Shown: positions 44,350 through 52,604 of the stretch, in pieces
Position numbering within the stretch: the stretch's first letter is position 1
Layout of the letters: each line of letters begins with the position of its first letter
NCBI RefSeq assembly: GCF_025823185.1
Contig: NZ_JACKVK010000014.1
Coordinates: 1 to 64,000, forward strand
From: Mycobacterium yunnanensis
GTDB taxonomy: Bacteria > Actinomycetota > Actinomycetes > Mycobacteriales > Mycobacteriaceae
DNA: 64,000 nucleotides
Direction of reading: 5' to 3'
Translations under genes and position numbers: made by a program
Notes under the pieces: generated by a model
The model's input: only the letters and a program-made list of their open reading frames with translations
Databases searched by the model: none
Told to the model about the DNA's origin: nothing

Positions 44350-44656
44350 CGTCGACCCTGCTGGCCCACAGCGCCTTCAGCGCCTCCCGGCCGGGGGTCT
44401 CACCGTCGTCGCCCACGGGGACTTCGACGTCCTGGTCGCGGAGGAACTGCAGCCACTCCTCAGTGGTGGCGTTCCCCGCCGGCGGCTCCACCTCGGCGAC
44501 CGGTTCCGGGTCGTCATCCAGGCTGCCATCCACCACGATGACGAACCCACCGGCCACCAGCCGGCGAATGTGGTCGGTCACCGTCACGGTGCGGCGGACG
44601 CCGCGCGCCAGCTCCACACTCGGGGACAGGCTGCCTTCGATCGTCACGCGTGCCAT
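44339..44656 (-). CDS. Small connector-region protein
   Basis: A 105-residue acidic protein (MARVTIEGSLSPSVELARGV, then ATTEEWLQFLRDQDVEVPVG). It sits between the gp6-like adaptor block and the gp10-like gene, so a head-tail joining role is likely. No family recognised with certainty. Its 3' end overlaps the next gene by 11 bp. Confidence 0.65.
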   Translation of the reverse strand: MARVTIEGSLSPSVELARGVRRTVTVTDHIRRLVAGGFVIVVDGSLDDDPEPVAEVEPPAGNATTEEWLQFLRDQDVEVPVGDDGETPGREALKALWASRVDGGS

Positions 44657-44666
44657 TGGTTGCTCC

Positions 44667-45203
44667 TCAGAATTGGACGTACGCCATGCCGGTCCACGCG
44701 ATGACGCCACCTTGGGGTCCGAACGGAGCCACTGTGTCAGTGGCCACTGCACGCGTCTTGGACCGCAGACGGGCGGCCACCGCGCACAACGCCTTCTCGA
44801 TGCGCCAGGAGTCGTCAAGGCTGATCTCCGCCTCGGTGGCGAGGGTGTCCCAGTCGGGGTCGGCCTCCATCGTGGTGTAACGGCCGACCCCGATTTCGAC
44901 GGCCAGCGCGCGGCGGATGTCGGCGTGACCGCACGCGGCGTCACCCACGTACGCGGCGGGGAAATCGGTGTCGCGGGAACGAAACCGGTGCGCCACCCGC
45001 ACCCACAGCAGCGGGTCGCAATCCGACTGCGGACCCGGCATCAGCGATGCAGGGAGATCGCCGTCGCCTGCGAAGAATCGCACCAGGGTGGACCCACCAC
45101 CATCCGGGGGGCACGGGCTGGCAGGGTCGAACACCTCCCGCATCGCGGTCAGGAACGCGTCGACCACGTCGGAGGCATCGTCGTGGCACGGATTCGACTG
45201 CAT
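44667..45203 (-). CDS. Connector-region protein
   Basis: A 178-residue protein starting MQSNPCHDDASDVVDAFLTA. The ATG at 45203 overlaps the upstream stop as ATGA. Position suggests a head-tail connector or tail terminator. The pattern of helix then strands fits, but no family is certain. Confidence 0.65.
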   Translation of the reverse strand: MQSNPCHDDASDVVDAFLTAMREVFDPASPCPPDGGGSTLVRFFAGDGDLPASLMPGPQSDCDPLLWVRVAHRFRSRDTDFPAAYVGDAACGHADIRRALAVEIGVGRYTTMEADPDWDTLATEAEISLDDSWRIEKALCAVAARLRSKTRAVATDTVAPFGPQGGVIAWTGMAYVQF

Positions 45204-45997
45204 CACACCACCACGGGCGCGGCGGCCAGCCGGTGCGGGTTGACCGCGGCCAACCACATATCCACTTCAGCGAGCCCGGTGTAGCCGGCGGCGAGGATCT
45301 TCGACGGGTCGAACACGTGCGTCACGCCGCGCTGCGTCGTGGACACCACGCTGCGCGGTAACCGGCACTTCTTGACGTCATCGCACGCCACGATGAATTC
45401 CTTCGCCAACAGCCCGGTGAGCTCCTCGACACCACTCGGGACGGGAGTCCCCCGCCCGTACGTGACGGACCATGTTCTCGACTCGCCCAAGGGACGGCCG
45501 AGATCCTGCCCTGGCCAGGATGTTCCGAGGCGGTACAGGGCGTCGCCCTCGAGGCGGTACTCGCTGGCGGACAGGATGATGCCATCGACCGTGACGTCCG
45601 TGACGGTGGCGACGGGGCCGGGTAGGTGGACCACGCGGGGCCCGCCAACGGTGCAGGACCCCACACACCCACATGACCAGTTGAACCAGTGACCGTCCGT
45701 GCGGGTGAGGACGTAGGCCGTGGACGGGGCGAACGGCGGCGCGGGGCACGGCCGGACCGTGGTGTCACACACCCCGAACTGGCGGCCTGACAGCGCCCAC
45801 AACACCGACACGGCCATGTCCTCGGCGCTGTTGCGCCGGCGCGCCGCTAGGTCGTACGCCGCCTGCTCATCCGTGGTGGGCGTGTCGGGCAGGATCGGCA
45901 ACGGCGGCAAGCATTCCTGTGCCACCGGCCAGTCGCATCCCATGGGCCAGACGGTAACCAGCGGGGGTGCCGACGACGAAGCCGCCGCGAGGATCAC
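45203..45997 (-). CDS. Head-tail adaptor (gp6-like)
   Basis: A 264-residue protein (GCDWPVAQECLPPLPILPDT, later SWPGQDLGRPLGESRTWSVT). Homologous mycobacteriophage proteins often begin at an MGCDW-like motif, which here would be residue 19 (45943). The GTG at 45997 has GGAG 9 bases upstream and is kept. It probably joins portal and tail. Several cysteines (CGCVGSC) are notable. Confidence 0.65.
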   Translation of the reverse strand: MILAAASSSAPPLVTVWPMGCDWPVAQECLPPLPILPDTPTTDEQAAYDLAARRRNSAEDMAVSVLWALSGRQFGVCDTTVRPCPAPPFAPSTAYVLTRTDGHWFNWSCGCVGSCTVGGPRVVHLPGPVATVTDVTVDGIILSASEYRLEGDALYRLGTSWPGQDLGRPLGESRTWSVTYGRGTPVPSGVEELTGLLAKEFIVACDDVKKCRLPRSVVSTTQRGVTHVFDPSKILAAGYTGLAEVDMWLAAVNPHRLAAAPVVV

Positions 45998-46021
45998 CCG
46001 CGGCGGCTCCGACGCGTTGAA

Positions 46022-47074
46022 CTAGACCGGGGTGACGGCCGCGGTGCCACCCGTCAGCCCGGTGCTGTCGCTCGTCAGAGCGGGCAGCGACGGGTCCAGC
46101 TTCACCGTGAGGTTTCCGGCGGTGCCGGTCACCTCGACCTGGCCGGGCACCACGTTCGGCAGCGCCTCGATCGCGGTCTTTACCGCGGCGGGCAGCGCGG
46201 TGTGCGCGATGTTCGCCGTGGGCTCCGCGCCGACCTTCAGCTTGTAGTTGCCCGTGCCGCTCACGACCACGGTGTACACCGTGGGGTCGCAGATCGGCTG
46301 CGCCGGTGCCACATCGGCGGCCTGCGCCCCGAAGTACGCCAAGCTGGGGCCGCCAGTGAAGATCGACTGCACCGCCAGCGCGCACGCACCGTTCGTCGGC
46401 TCCGGGGGCGGGACGGGAGTGCGGAAGAACGTCAGGTGCTCCTTCTTCGACGTCGGCGCCAACAGGCGGCCCGGCGTCAGCGAGGAGTCGATCGCCGCCA
46501 CGTTGTACGGGCCGCGACCCCAGTGCAGCATCGGCATCGTGATGCCGGTGAGGCTGAAGTTGCCGACCGCAGCCTCAACGGTCAGTGCGCCGGCCTGCCA
46601 CTCGGTGACACCGGCAAGGATGTACCCGTGAGTCACACCAGATCCGGTGATCGAGAAGATCGAGTCGGTGGGCTCGTCGCAGTCGTCGTCGGAGCGCCCG
46701 CCGGTCCAGATCTCGAGTGCGACACCGTAGTCGGCGATGACGTCGGCGTTGTCGCGGAAGCCGATAGCCTTGTCGTCGTAGTCGAGGACCTTCTCGTACC
46801 CGACGAACATGGAGTACAGGTCGGGGTCGACACCGCACAGCTGGAGTTCGGTGTTGTACCACTTGCGTTCCGGTGGGGTGCTGTCGGAGAAGCACACCTT
46901 GCCGGCGGCGTTGGTCTGCTCGAGCTCCTCGCGGGCCTTCATGTTGGGGTCGAAGTTCGCGCGGATGAAACCATCGGTGACGATCCGGTTCGCGGGCCCC
47001 TCGAGGGGCTTGCCGCAGCGGTCGACCTTGGTCGCACGGATTGCGACGCCCTTGACGATCGGGATAGCGCCCAT
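46022..47074 (-). CDS. Major tail protein with C-terminal decoration-type module
   Basis: A 350-residue protein. The N-terminal 250 residues (KVDRCGKPLEGPANRIVTDG, TGSGVTHGYILAGVTEWQAG) have the pattern of a siphovirus tail-tube protein. From about residue 262 the C terminus (CDPTVYTVVVSGTGNYKLKV, then VKTAIEALPNVVPGQVEVTG) is an added module that also appears on the capsid protein at 50241. The module would lie on the tail surface. AGGAGG lies 11 bases before the ATG. Confidence 0.75.
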   Translation of the reverse strand: MGAIPIVKGVAIRATKVDRCGKPLEGPANRIVTDGFIRANFDPNMKAREELEQTNAAGKVCFSDSTPPERKWYNTELQLCGVDPDLYSMFVGYEKVLDYDDKAIGFRDNADVIADYGVALEIWTGGRSDDDCDEPTDSIFSITGSGVTHGYILAGVTEWQAGALTVEAAVGNFSLTGITMPMLHWGRGPYNVAAIDSSLTPGRLLAPTSKKEHLTFFRTPVPPPEPTNGACALAVQSIFTGGPSLAYFGAQAADVAPAQPICDPTVYTVVVSGTGNYKLKVGAEPTANIAHTALPAAVKTAIEALPNVVPGQVEVTGTAGNLTVKLDPSLPALTSDSTGLTGGTAAVTPV

Positions 47075-47159
47075 GTGCTGGTGGTCCTCCTGCTATCGGG
47101 CGCGTCGCGCCTGGTCTGCCTCCGAGGCAACGCCGACAGTAGGAGGGCGGGGTGAAGGG

Positions 47160-47492
47160 TCAGCGGCGCCGAATGTCGTCGAGCTTGTCCTGGTAGGACT
47201 CGATGCGGCCGGGCCCGACGCCCTTGGATCGGACTAGCTCGATCAGCTCTTGCACAAGGTCGATCAGCATGCCGCGGATGATGTAGAGCTCGTCGCGGCG
47301 CTTCAGGACCCGATCGTGTTCGCGTTCCCGGTCTTCGGACGCGCGGCCCATGAACGACTGCCACGCGGTCATCGCGTCGGCACTGCCCTTGGACTTCGTC
47401 GACCCGCGGGTGTTGAGCCACGTGAGGAACGCGATCAGGCTGGTGATGAACCCGCCACCCCCGACGAGGGCCACCGCCCATTCCGCGGTCAT
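47160..47492 (-). CDS. Single-pass membrane protein in the structural operon
   Basis: A 110-residue protein with one N-terminal helix (AEWAVALVGGGGFITSLIAF) and a charged coiled-coil tail (ERDHDRVLKRRDELYII-like region followed by LVQELIELVRSKG). It is the last of four adjacent membrane proteins between head and tail genes. The layout fits a holin or spanin-like protein, but the location is unusual; function unknown. Confidence 0.6.
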   Translation of the reverse strand: MTAEWAVALVGGGGFITSLIAFLTWLNTRGSTKSKGSADAMTAWQSFMGRASEDREREHDRVLKRRDELYIIRGMLIDLVQELIELVRSKGVGPGRIESYQDKLDDIRRR

Positions 47493-47962
47493 GGGCTGTC
47501 CGTGTGAACGAGGGTGCGGATGGCCTTGCGGATGTCCCACAGTCGGAAGGAACACCAGAAGGAGAACCCGATCTGAAACCACGTCCCCTGCCCGGTCGGC
47601 GGCCGGTGGTAGTAGAAGCAGACGGCGATGACGTTGATCGCGATGATCGTCTGCAGGATGACCAGGCCGATGAATTCCAGGCTGAGCGAGTCGTGAAGCC
47701 TCGTCGCGTGGTCCTTGTTGGCGTCGATCATGTACAGCGCCACCAGGATCGCGACGCTCGCACCGCCCTGGCAGACGATGAACAGCCAGTCTCCCCAGTC
47801 GGGGGTGATGCTGGTGACTGATACGGTGGCTTGCCGGTCGAAGGCTTGGGTGACGGAGCTGATGAACGAGCAGGCGAGCAGCACCCGGTAGAGGGGGAAG
47901 CTGCCGGACTCGACGACCCGGGTGTGGCTGAGGGCTGCCCTCAGCGCGGCGAATCGTGGCAT
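47489..47962 (-). CDS. Multi-pass membrane protein in the structural operon
   Basis: A 157-residue protein with three or four membrane helices (LYRVLLACSFISSVTQAF, WLFIVCQGGASVAILVALYM, EFIGLVILQTIIAINVIAVC). It overlaps both neighbours by 4 bases (ATGA). No family is recognised. It is made together with the other three membrane proteins. Confidence 0.65.
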   Translation of the reverse strand: MPRFAALRAALSHTRVVESGSFPLYRVLLACSFISSVTQAFDRQATVSVTSITPDWGDWLFIVCQGGASVAILVALYMIDANKDHATRLHDSLSLEFIGLVILQTIIAINVIAVCFYYHRPPTGQGTWFQIGFSFWCSFRLWDIRKAIRTLVHTDSP

Positions 47963-48447
47963 CAGCGGTTCCGCAGCCACGGCCACGCCCATCCGCTCTC
48001 CGCGCGCCAGGACGTCCAGGCGAAGCGGGAACGGTTCAGGAACGCCACCGCGAAGATGCCGTACACCACCGCCGGTGGGATGCCGTACAGCGATGCGGCG
48101 CGCCACGATTCGATGAGGAACGACACCATGAAGCTGGCCAGCACCACCGACGTGATGACGGTCGTGACGGTGACGGCGAGGTGTTTGCACTTCGCGGCCA
48201 GCACCATCGTGGACACACCGAGGGTGACGAACATCAGGCCCCATGACTGTGGGGCGCCGGGAACGTCGAGGGCGGTGCGGTAGATGGTGTTCGTCGACCA
48301 GACCGCCTGCCCCCACACGAATGTGAAAATGCCGTACAGGGTGGGCAGCAGGGAGATGAGGACGGTGGACGCGCGAACGTAATCGACGTGTCGGGTGTAC
48401 TCCGCGAGGAGCCGGCCGGCGAGCTCGTCGCGCTCCTCCGGCGTCAT
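47962..48447 (-). CDS. Multi-pass membrane protein in the structural operon
   Basis: A 161-residue protein with about four helices (TVLISLLPTLYGIFTFVWGQ, GLMFVTLGVSTMVLAAKC, VTTVITSVVLASFMVSFLIE). The ATG at 48447 overlaps the upstream stop as ATGA, and its stop overlaps the next start. Function unknown. Confidence 0.65.
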   Translation of the reverse strand: MTPEERDELAGRLLAEYTRHVDYVRASTVLISLLPTLYGIFTFVWGQAVWSTNTIYRTALDVPGAPQSWGLMFVTLGVSTMVLAAKCKHLAVTVTTVITSVVLASFMVSFLIESWRAASLYGIPPAVVYGIFAVAFLNRSRFAWTSWRAESGWAWPWLRNR

Positions 48448-48803
48448 GGCCCTGTCGGTGCCTGCACGGCCTTCGCTGCGGCGGTGGACAGTCCGAACAT
48501 CTGCGCGGTCGCGGCCAGGATGAGTGGCCACTGTTCTGCGTTGACCCAGCCGTACCAGGTGAGTAACCCACCCGCCGCGACCAGTAGCGGGTAGAGCAGC
48601 TTGCGGACCGTCGAGGTGGCGAACAGCGCGGCGAACAGCAGCGTCACACTGGCCAAACCGAGCTGTGTCCACAGTGCGGCCTCTTCTTTCGACAAGTACG
48701 CCAACGCCAGAAGTAGTGCGACGAGGCCGGTGACTCCGCGGTACAGGGGTTCACGCCACTCTGGGCGGATACCGAAGCGGGTCACGTTGGTGTTGGTGGT
48801 CAC
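48444..48803 (-). CDS. Three-pass membrane protein, holin-like shape
   Basis: A 119-residue protein with three hydrophobic helices (LVALLLALAYLSKEEAAL, LASVTLLFAALFATS, LLVAAGGLLTWYGWV). This is the size and layout of many holins. Position inside the head-tail block is odd for one. It overlaps both neighbours by 4 bases. Confidence 0.6.
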   Translation of the reverse strand: MTTNTNVTRFGIRPEWREPLYRGVTGLVALLLALAYLSKEEAALWTQLGLASVTLLFAALFATSTVRKLLYPLLVAAGGLLTWYGWVNAEQWPLILAATAQMFGLSTAAAKAVQAPTGP

Positions 48804-49351
48804 GATGCGTTCTCCTTGGCGTCGTTGATGGCCTTGACCACGGCGGCCCGGTTGGGCAGCTCGCGGGTGTCGATGCCCTTGGACGCGGCGTAGGCGTCGA
48901 GCTCCGGGCGGCGCCAGTCAGCTTCGGGTTCACCGTCGGGCCAAGCCTTCTCGGCGGGCGGGTCGAGGGGCTGCGCGTCGGCGGGGTACGCGCTGTCGGG
49001 GAGTTCCGGCAGCTTTTCGCCGGTACCGTCGCCAACCAGCTCGGTGGAGGTGGTGCCGTCAGCGGGCGCCTTTGTGCCGTGGTTCTCGGTGCCGGTGCCG
49101 GCCGACTCGCTCTGGGGCAGTGAGTTGCTTGGCGGAGTGTCCGCATCGTCGTCGACCGCGTCGTCCAGCAGCCCGGCTGCGCGGGCCACGTCCTCCGGCA
49201 CGACGTACGCCTGGCGCGGCCGCGTCACCTTCCGCACCTGCTGGCCGCCGGCCTGAAGCAACGCGTTCAGACCATCGACACGCTTCTCACGGTCGACGAA
49301 CTCCACAGTGGCGACGCCACCCTCGACGAAAACCTCGACACCTTGCGGCAT
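48800..49351 (-). CDS. Head-completion-region protein with C-terminal HeH/LEM-like motif
   Basis: A 183-residue protein. An N-terminal strand-rich part (QGVEVFVEGGVATVEFVDRE) is followed by an acidic, disordered middle and a C-terminal small helical motif (LDAYAASKGIDTRELPNR, AAVVKAINDAKEN) that resembles the HeH/LEM fold seen in phage capsid-connector proteins. Position after the capsid genes fits a connector. Confidence 0.65.
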   Translation of the reverse strand: MPQGVEVFVEGGVATVEFVDREKRVDGLNALLQAGGQQVRKVTRPRQAYVVPEDVARAAGLLDDAVDDDADTPPSNSLPQSESAGTGTENHGTKAPADGTTSTELVGDGTGEKLPELPDSAYPADAQPLDPPAEKAWPDGEPEADWRRPELDAYAASKGIDTRELPNRAAVVKAINDAKENAS

Positions 49352-49374
49352 GACAGTTGCTCCCTTACCTGGTT

Positions 49375-50151
49375 CTAACCTGTGACTTCGACTGCGCCCA
49401 GCGCAGATTCGTAACCGATGACCACGGACCGCTCGGCGATCGCGGCGTACTTTCCGGTCTCCGTCCGTAGCGCGTCTTGCACCATCGGGTCGGTGCGCCA
49501 CCCGAACACCGGTGACGTCGCGACTAACGTGTCCCCCAGCCCCTGGACGTAGCCGCCGCCGAACACCCACGCGTGGCCTAGCGGGGTCTTCAGCCCGGTG
49601 CCGCTGCGGACGATCAGGTTGGCTTGCGCCGCGCTGGCAGCCCACATCGCCGACGCGTGAATGACACCGAGCGTGCTGGTTTCGGCGAGGATCCCCTCAA
49701 GCTGCGCGACGGCGCCGACGATGTCCGCCGACGTGTCCGCCGTTCCCGTGTCCGTCAGCAGACGTGCAGAGAGCTGACGCTCCACCGCGGTCTGCTCCTG
49801 CAGACGGAGGATCTGCTGTGCGCGGGCCCGCACCTCCGTCCGACTCAATGCGGTCGAGTCGCAGGAGTCGTACGCCCACACCGTCATTGCCTCGAAAGAC
49901 GCGGGGAACTCTGGGCGCTCCCCATCTTTCAGGTCGTTCACGCCGAGGTCGTCCTCGGAGGCGCACCAGTCGGCGCCCCACACCCCGAACGACGACTCGC
50001 CGCCGTAGTTGAACACCCGCACGTCGACACCGCCGGCTAGCCACCGCGGCGGTCCGTCCTGCGGTTGCCAGCTGGTGGCGCCGTACAGGCCAACCGGGGC
50101 CGGGTTGACCAGCGGCGCATCGAATGTGACCGGGGACAGCATGGAGGTCAT
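49375..50151 (-). CDS. Capsid-region structural protein, unknown
   Basis: A 258-residue protein directly downstream of the major capsid gene. Notable parts are PAPVGLYGATSWQPQDGPPR and RWLAGGVDVRVFNYGGESSF. It may be a minor or decoration capsid protein. The ATG at 50151 has AAAGG about 7 bases upstream. No enzyme motif seen. Confidence 0.6.
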   Translation of the reverse strand: MTSMLSPVTFDAPLVNPAPVGLYGATSWQPQDGPPRWLAGGVDVRVFNYGGESSFGVWGADWCASEDDLGVNDLKDGERPEFPASFEAMTVWAYDSCDSTALSRTEVRARAQQILRLQEQTAVERQLSARLLTDTGTADTSADIVGAVAQLEGILAETSTLGVIHASAMWAASAAQANLIVRSGTGLKTPLGHAWVFGGGYVQGLGDTLVATSPVFGWRTDPMVQDALRTETGKYAAIAERSVVIGYESALGAVEVTG

Positions 50152-50240
50152 GTGGTGCCTTTCGACGGGGAGGTGGGCGGCGTCAACGCCTCGGAGTGGT
50201 TGTTCACGCCGCCCACCAGTCCAATTGGGACCAGCCCGAC

Positions 50241-52268
50241 TTAGGTGATCGGCACACCGGCACCCGGCTGGGTGCCGCCCGTCAGAGAGTTGATGGCGAC
50301 CTGCAGGTCACCGAGCTCCGCCGGGTAGTTGACACTCACCGCGGTGCCGGGCAGCGGGCCACCCGTCACGGTGATGTCGCCCGCCGCGGTGACGCCATCG
50401 TCGATGCCGGTCAGCTTCGTGTCGACGTTGCCCGTCGAGTCGTTGTAGGCCACGCTCGCCGACACCCCGGACGCGCCGGAGAACTTGAACGTCACGCCGC
50501 CGCCCGTGGGAGTGCCGGGGAAGTTGAACGACTTCGTGACCTTCGCGTTGTACGGGCCCGAGCAATCGATCTGCTCGCGGGCGCCGACCGCACCGTTGAT
50601 GCACAACGGGATCCGAATCAGATGCGACGGGCCGCAACGCTTCCCGACCTGGAACTCGTCCTCGACGAATCCCTCCATCTGACGGTTCTTCTGCACCATG
50701 TCCATTGGGAACGACGCCCCCAGGGTGAGGACGTTCTGCAAGGACCGCCAGAACGTGCCCGCCGGGTACAGGACAACGTCGACGCTGCCCGGCCACCACG
50801 ACGTGTCCTCATGGCCCGGCTGCCCCGCACCGAGGGACTGCCAACGGCCCTCGTACTGCAGGTAGATGCCGCGAGCAGCGAGCCACGCGTCGACCTGCGC
50901 GTCGGTGACGTTCAGGACGTCGAGTCCGTCTCGGCCGGCCAGGTCCGCCTTCAGCACGTCACGGAACCAGATGGGTGCGATGCCCTCGATGACTGGCTTG
51001 CGGGACTTGATCTGCAGGTTCCGCGCCCTGATGTGCAGACCGTTGAGGATTCCGGTGGTGGCGCCCAGCACCGCGTCGTTGGGGACGACCTTCGCGGTCG
51101 ACGACTGCGCCAGCACCTTCAGCAGAGACTTCGCCGACACACGGTACTGGTGCTCGACCATGAACTCGTCGAGGAACTTCTTGATCAGTTCCGGCCATGC
51201 CCGCTTCTGCAGGATGCCGGACTTGACCGCCCAGCCGATCGCCTCAAGGCGGTACTCGACCATGTCGGGCGGGCAGGGGATTTCGACGAAGTTCTTGATC
51301 GCGGTGGGCTCACCCTGGCCGTCAACCGCTTCGAGTTGCGGCTCGGTGAAGTGGAACCCGGTCTGCAAAGCGGAGAAGTCGGGTTCTGCGGGGAAGATGA
51401 CGCCGCCCCGCTTGATCGCCAGCTCGGGGAACGACAGCAACCCGACGGCTGCGGGGGTTTCACAGAAGTCGTACAGCTGCTCCGACGGGGCGCACCAACC
51501 GCCGGCGGCGACGAGCGCCTGCGCCGACACCGCTCCGTGGCCGGGGATTTCGGAACCGAGGCGGTCCAGTTCGGCGTAGAACTCGTCAGCATTCTCGAAC
51601 ACCTTGCCCTGGGGGCGTTCCATCCGCGCCAGCACGGTGCGGGCGTCGGGGTTGAGGCCGGTGAACTGGCCCTGCGACGAGATGCCCGCGGCGATGACCG
51701 CGGTGTCGACCAATCCGTGGTGGTCGGCGAAGTTCGGCGCGGAGGCGGTCAATGCCCACCGCTTGCTGTCCGACTTCGCCTGGTCCGGAGTAGGCAGGTC
51801 GTTATTGGCGACTGCGCTCGCGAAGGGCCGGGACTCGGCGGCGGCGGTGACGACCTGGGGCTCGGCCGCGGCTTCCTGTGTGACCTGTTCGGCCTCCGCG
51901 ACCACGTCAGAGGTGGGCTCCGGGGCGGGGGTCGGCTCCGGCTCGGGCTGCGCCTCGGCCTTCGGCTCCGGCTTCTTCTCCGGTTCCGGCGCAGGCTTCG
52001 GGGCGGTCGCGGCCTTCGCGGCGGCCAGCGCAGCATCGAGACGAGCTGCGCGGTCCTGATCCTGGGTCGTGACCTCGGCGATCTTCGAGTCGGCCTCGAG
52101 ATACGCCTTATTCAGCGATTCGAGCTCTTCGACGTCAGCTGCCTCGAACTCTTCGCCGTTGTCGGCGCGGGCCTGGAAGACGTTGATGGCGGCGCGGAGT
52201 TTCCCGGCGTAGGCGTCGAGCTCGGCGCCCGTCTCGGGAAGTGCTTCGAGGAACTGGAATTTCTTCAC
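50241..52268 (-). CDS. Major capsid protein with scaffold-like N terminus and C-terminal module
   Basis: A 675-residue protein starting at GTG, with GGAG 8 bases upstream. Order: a helical delta-like domain at 1-85 (NVFQARADNGEEFEAADVEE), a Pro/Glu linker at 88-120, an HK97-type capsid fold in the middle (RPQGKVFENADEFYAELDRL), and a C-terminal module from about 581 (KLTGIDDGVTAAGDITVTGG) related to the end of the major tail protein. The 140-bp gap upstream contains a short hairpin (52380-52394). Confidence 0.8.
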   Translation of the reverse strand: MKKFQFLEALPETGAELDAYAGKLRAAINVFQARADNGEEFEAADVEELESLNKAYLEADSKIAEVTTQDQDRAARLDAALAAAKAATAPKPAPEPEKKPEPKAEAQPEPEPTPAPEPTSDVVAEAEQVTQEAAAEPQVVTAAAESRPFASAVANNDLPTPDQAKSDSKRWALTASAPNFADHHGLVDTAVIAAGISSQGQFTGLNPDARTVLARMERPQGKVFENADEFYAELDRLGSEIPGHGAVSAQALVAAGGWCAPSEQLYDFCETPAAVGLLSFPELAIKRGGVIFPAEPDFSALQTGFHFTEPQLEAVDGQGEPTAIKNFVEIPCPPDMVEYRLEAIGWAVKSGILQKRAWPELIKKFLDEFMVEHQYRVSAKSLLKVLAQSSTAKVVPNDAVLGATTGILNGLHIRARNLQIKSRKPVIEGIAPIWFRDVLKADLAGRDGLDVLNVTDAQVDAWLAARGIYLQYEGRWQSLGAGQPGHEDTSWWPGSVDVVLYPAGTFWRSLQNVLTLGASFPMDMVQKNRQMEGFVEDEFQVGKRCGPSHLIRIPLCINGAVGAREQIDCSGPYNAKVTKSFNFPGTPTGGGVTFKFSGASGVSASVAYNDSTGNVDTKLTGIDDGVTAAGDITVTGGPLPGTAVSVNYPAELGDLQVAINSLTGGTQPGAGVPIT

Positions 52269-52408
52269 AGTCGTGGCTCCTGATTCGTGACATAGAACGA
52301 TCGGTTGCGTGGTTCTCGGTCGATCGCTCCCCGGCACATAGCCCTCGGCAGGAACTCTCTGCGGCGGGACAGTAGATACGGGGTGTGCAACCCCCGGCCA
52401 GTCCGGTG

Positions 52409-52603
52409 TTACGCGCCGCCGCTGGTGATTTCGCGGATGGTCGACCCCCCGTGCAGGCGGGCCTCCTTCTTCGCCTCGAGCGGCGTCAGGAACAGGCCGG
52501 GTGCCTTCGACCCGTCGGGGTAGGTGACCTCGTAGCCGAGCACCTCAGCGCCGCTTGCGGTCCGACCGCCGGCGCGCCGGTTCTTCGAGCAACCGCACGC
52601 CAT
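52409..52603 (-). CDS. Small Cys-containing head-region protein
   Basis: A 64-residue protein (MACGCSKNRRAGGRTASGAE, then PLEAKKEARLHGGSTIREIT). Short proteins with an N-terminal CxC and this ending recur between the protease and capsid genes of mycobacteriophages. The gap from the upstream stop is one base. It may help assembly; this is an inference. Confidence 0.65.
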   Translation of the reverse strand: MACGCSKNRRAGGRTASGAEVLGYEVTYPDGSKAPGLFLTPLEAKKEARLHGGSTIREITSGGA

Positions 52604-52604
52604 G

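Noticed and set aside
50196..52283. A long rightward reading frame antisense to the capsid gene
   Set aside because: It mirrors the capsid gene codon by codon and has low-complexity Arg/Gly/Val-rich sequence; the leftward frame has clear phage structure and a good ribosome site.
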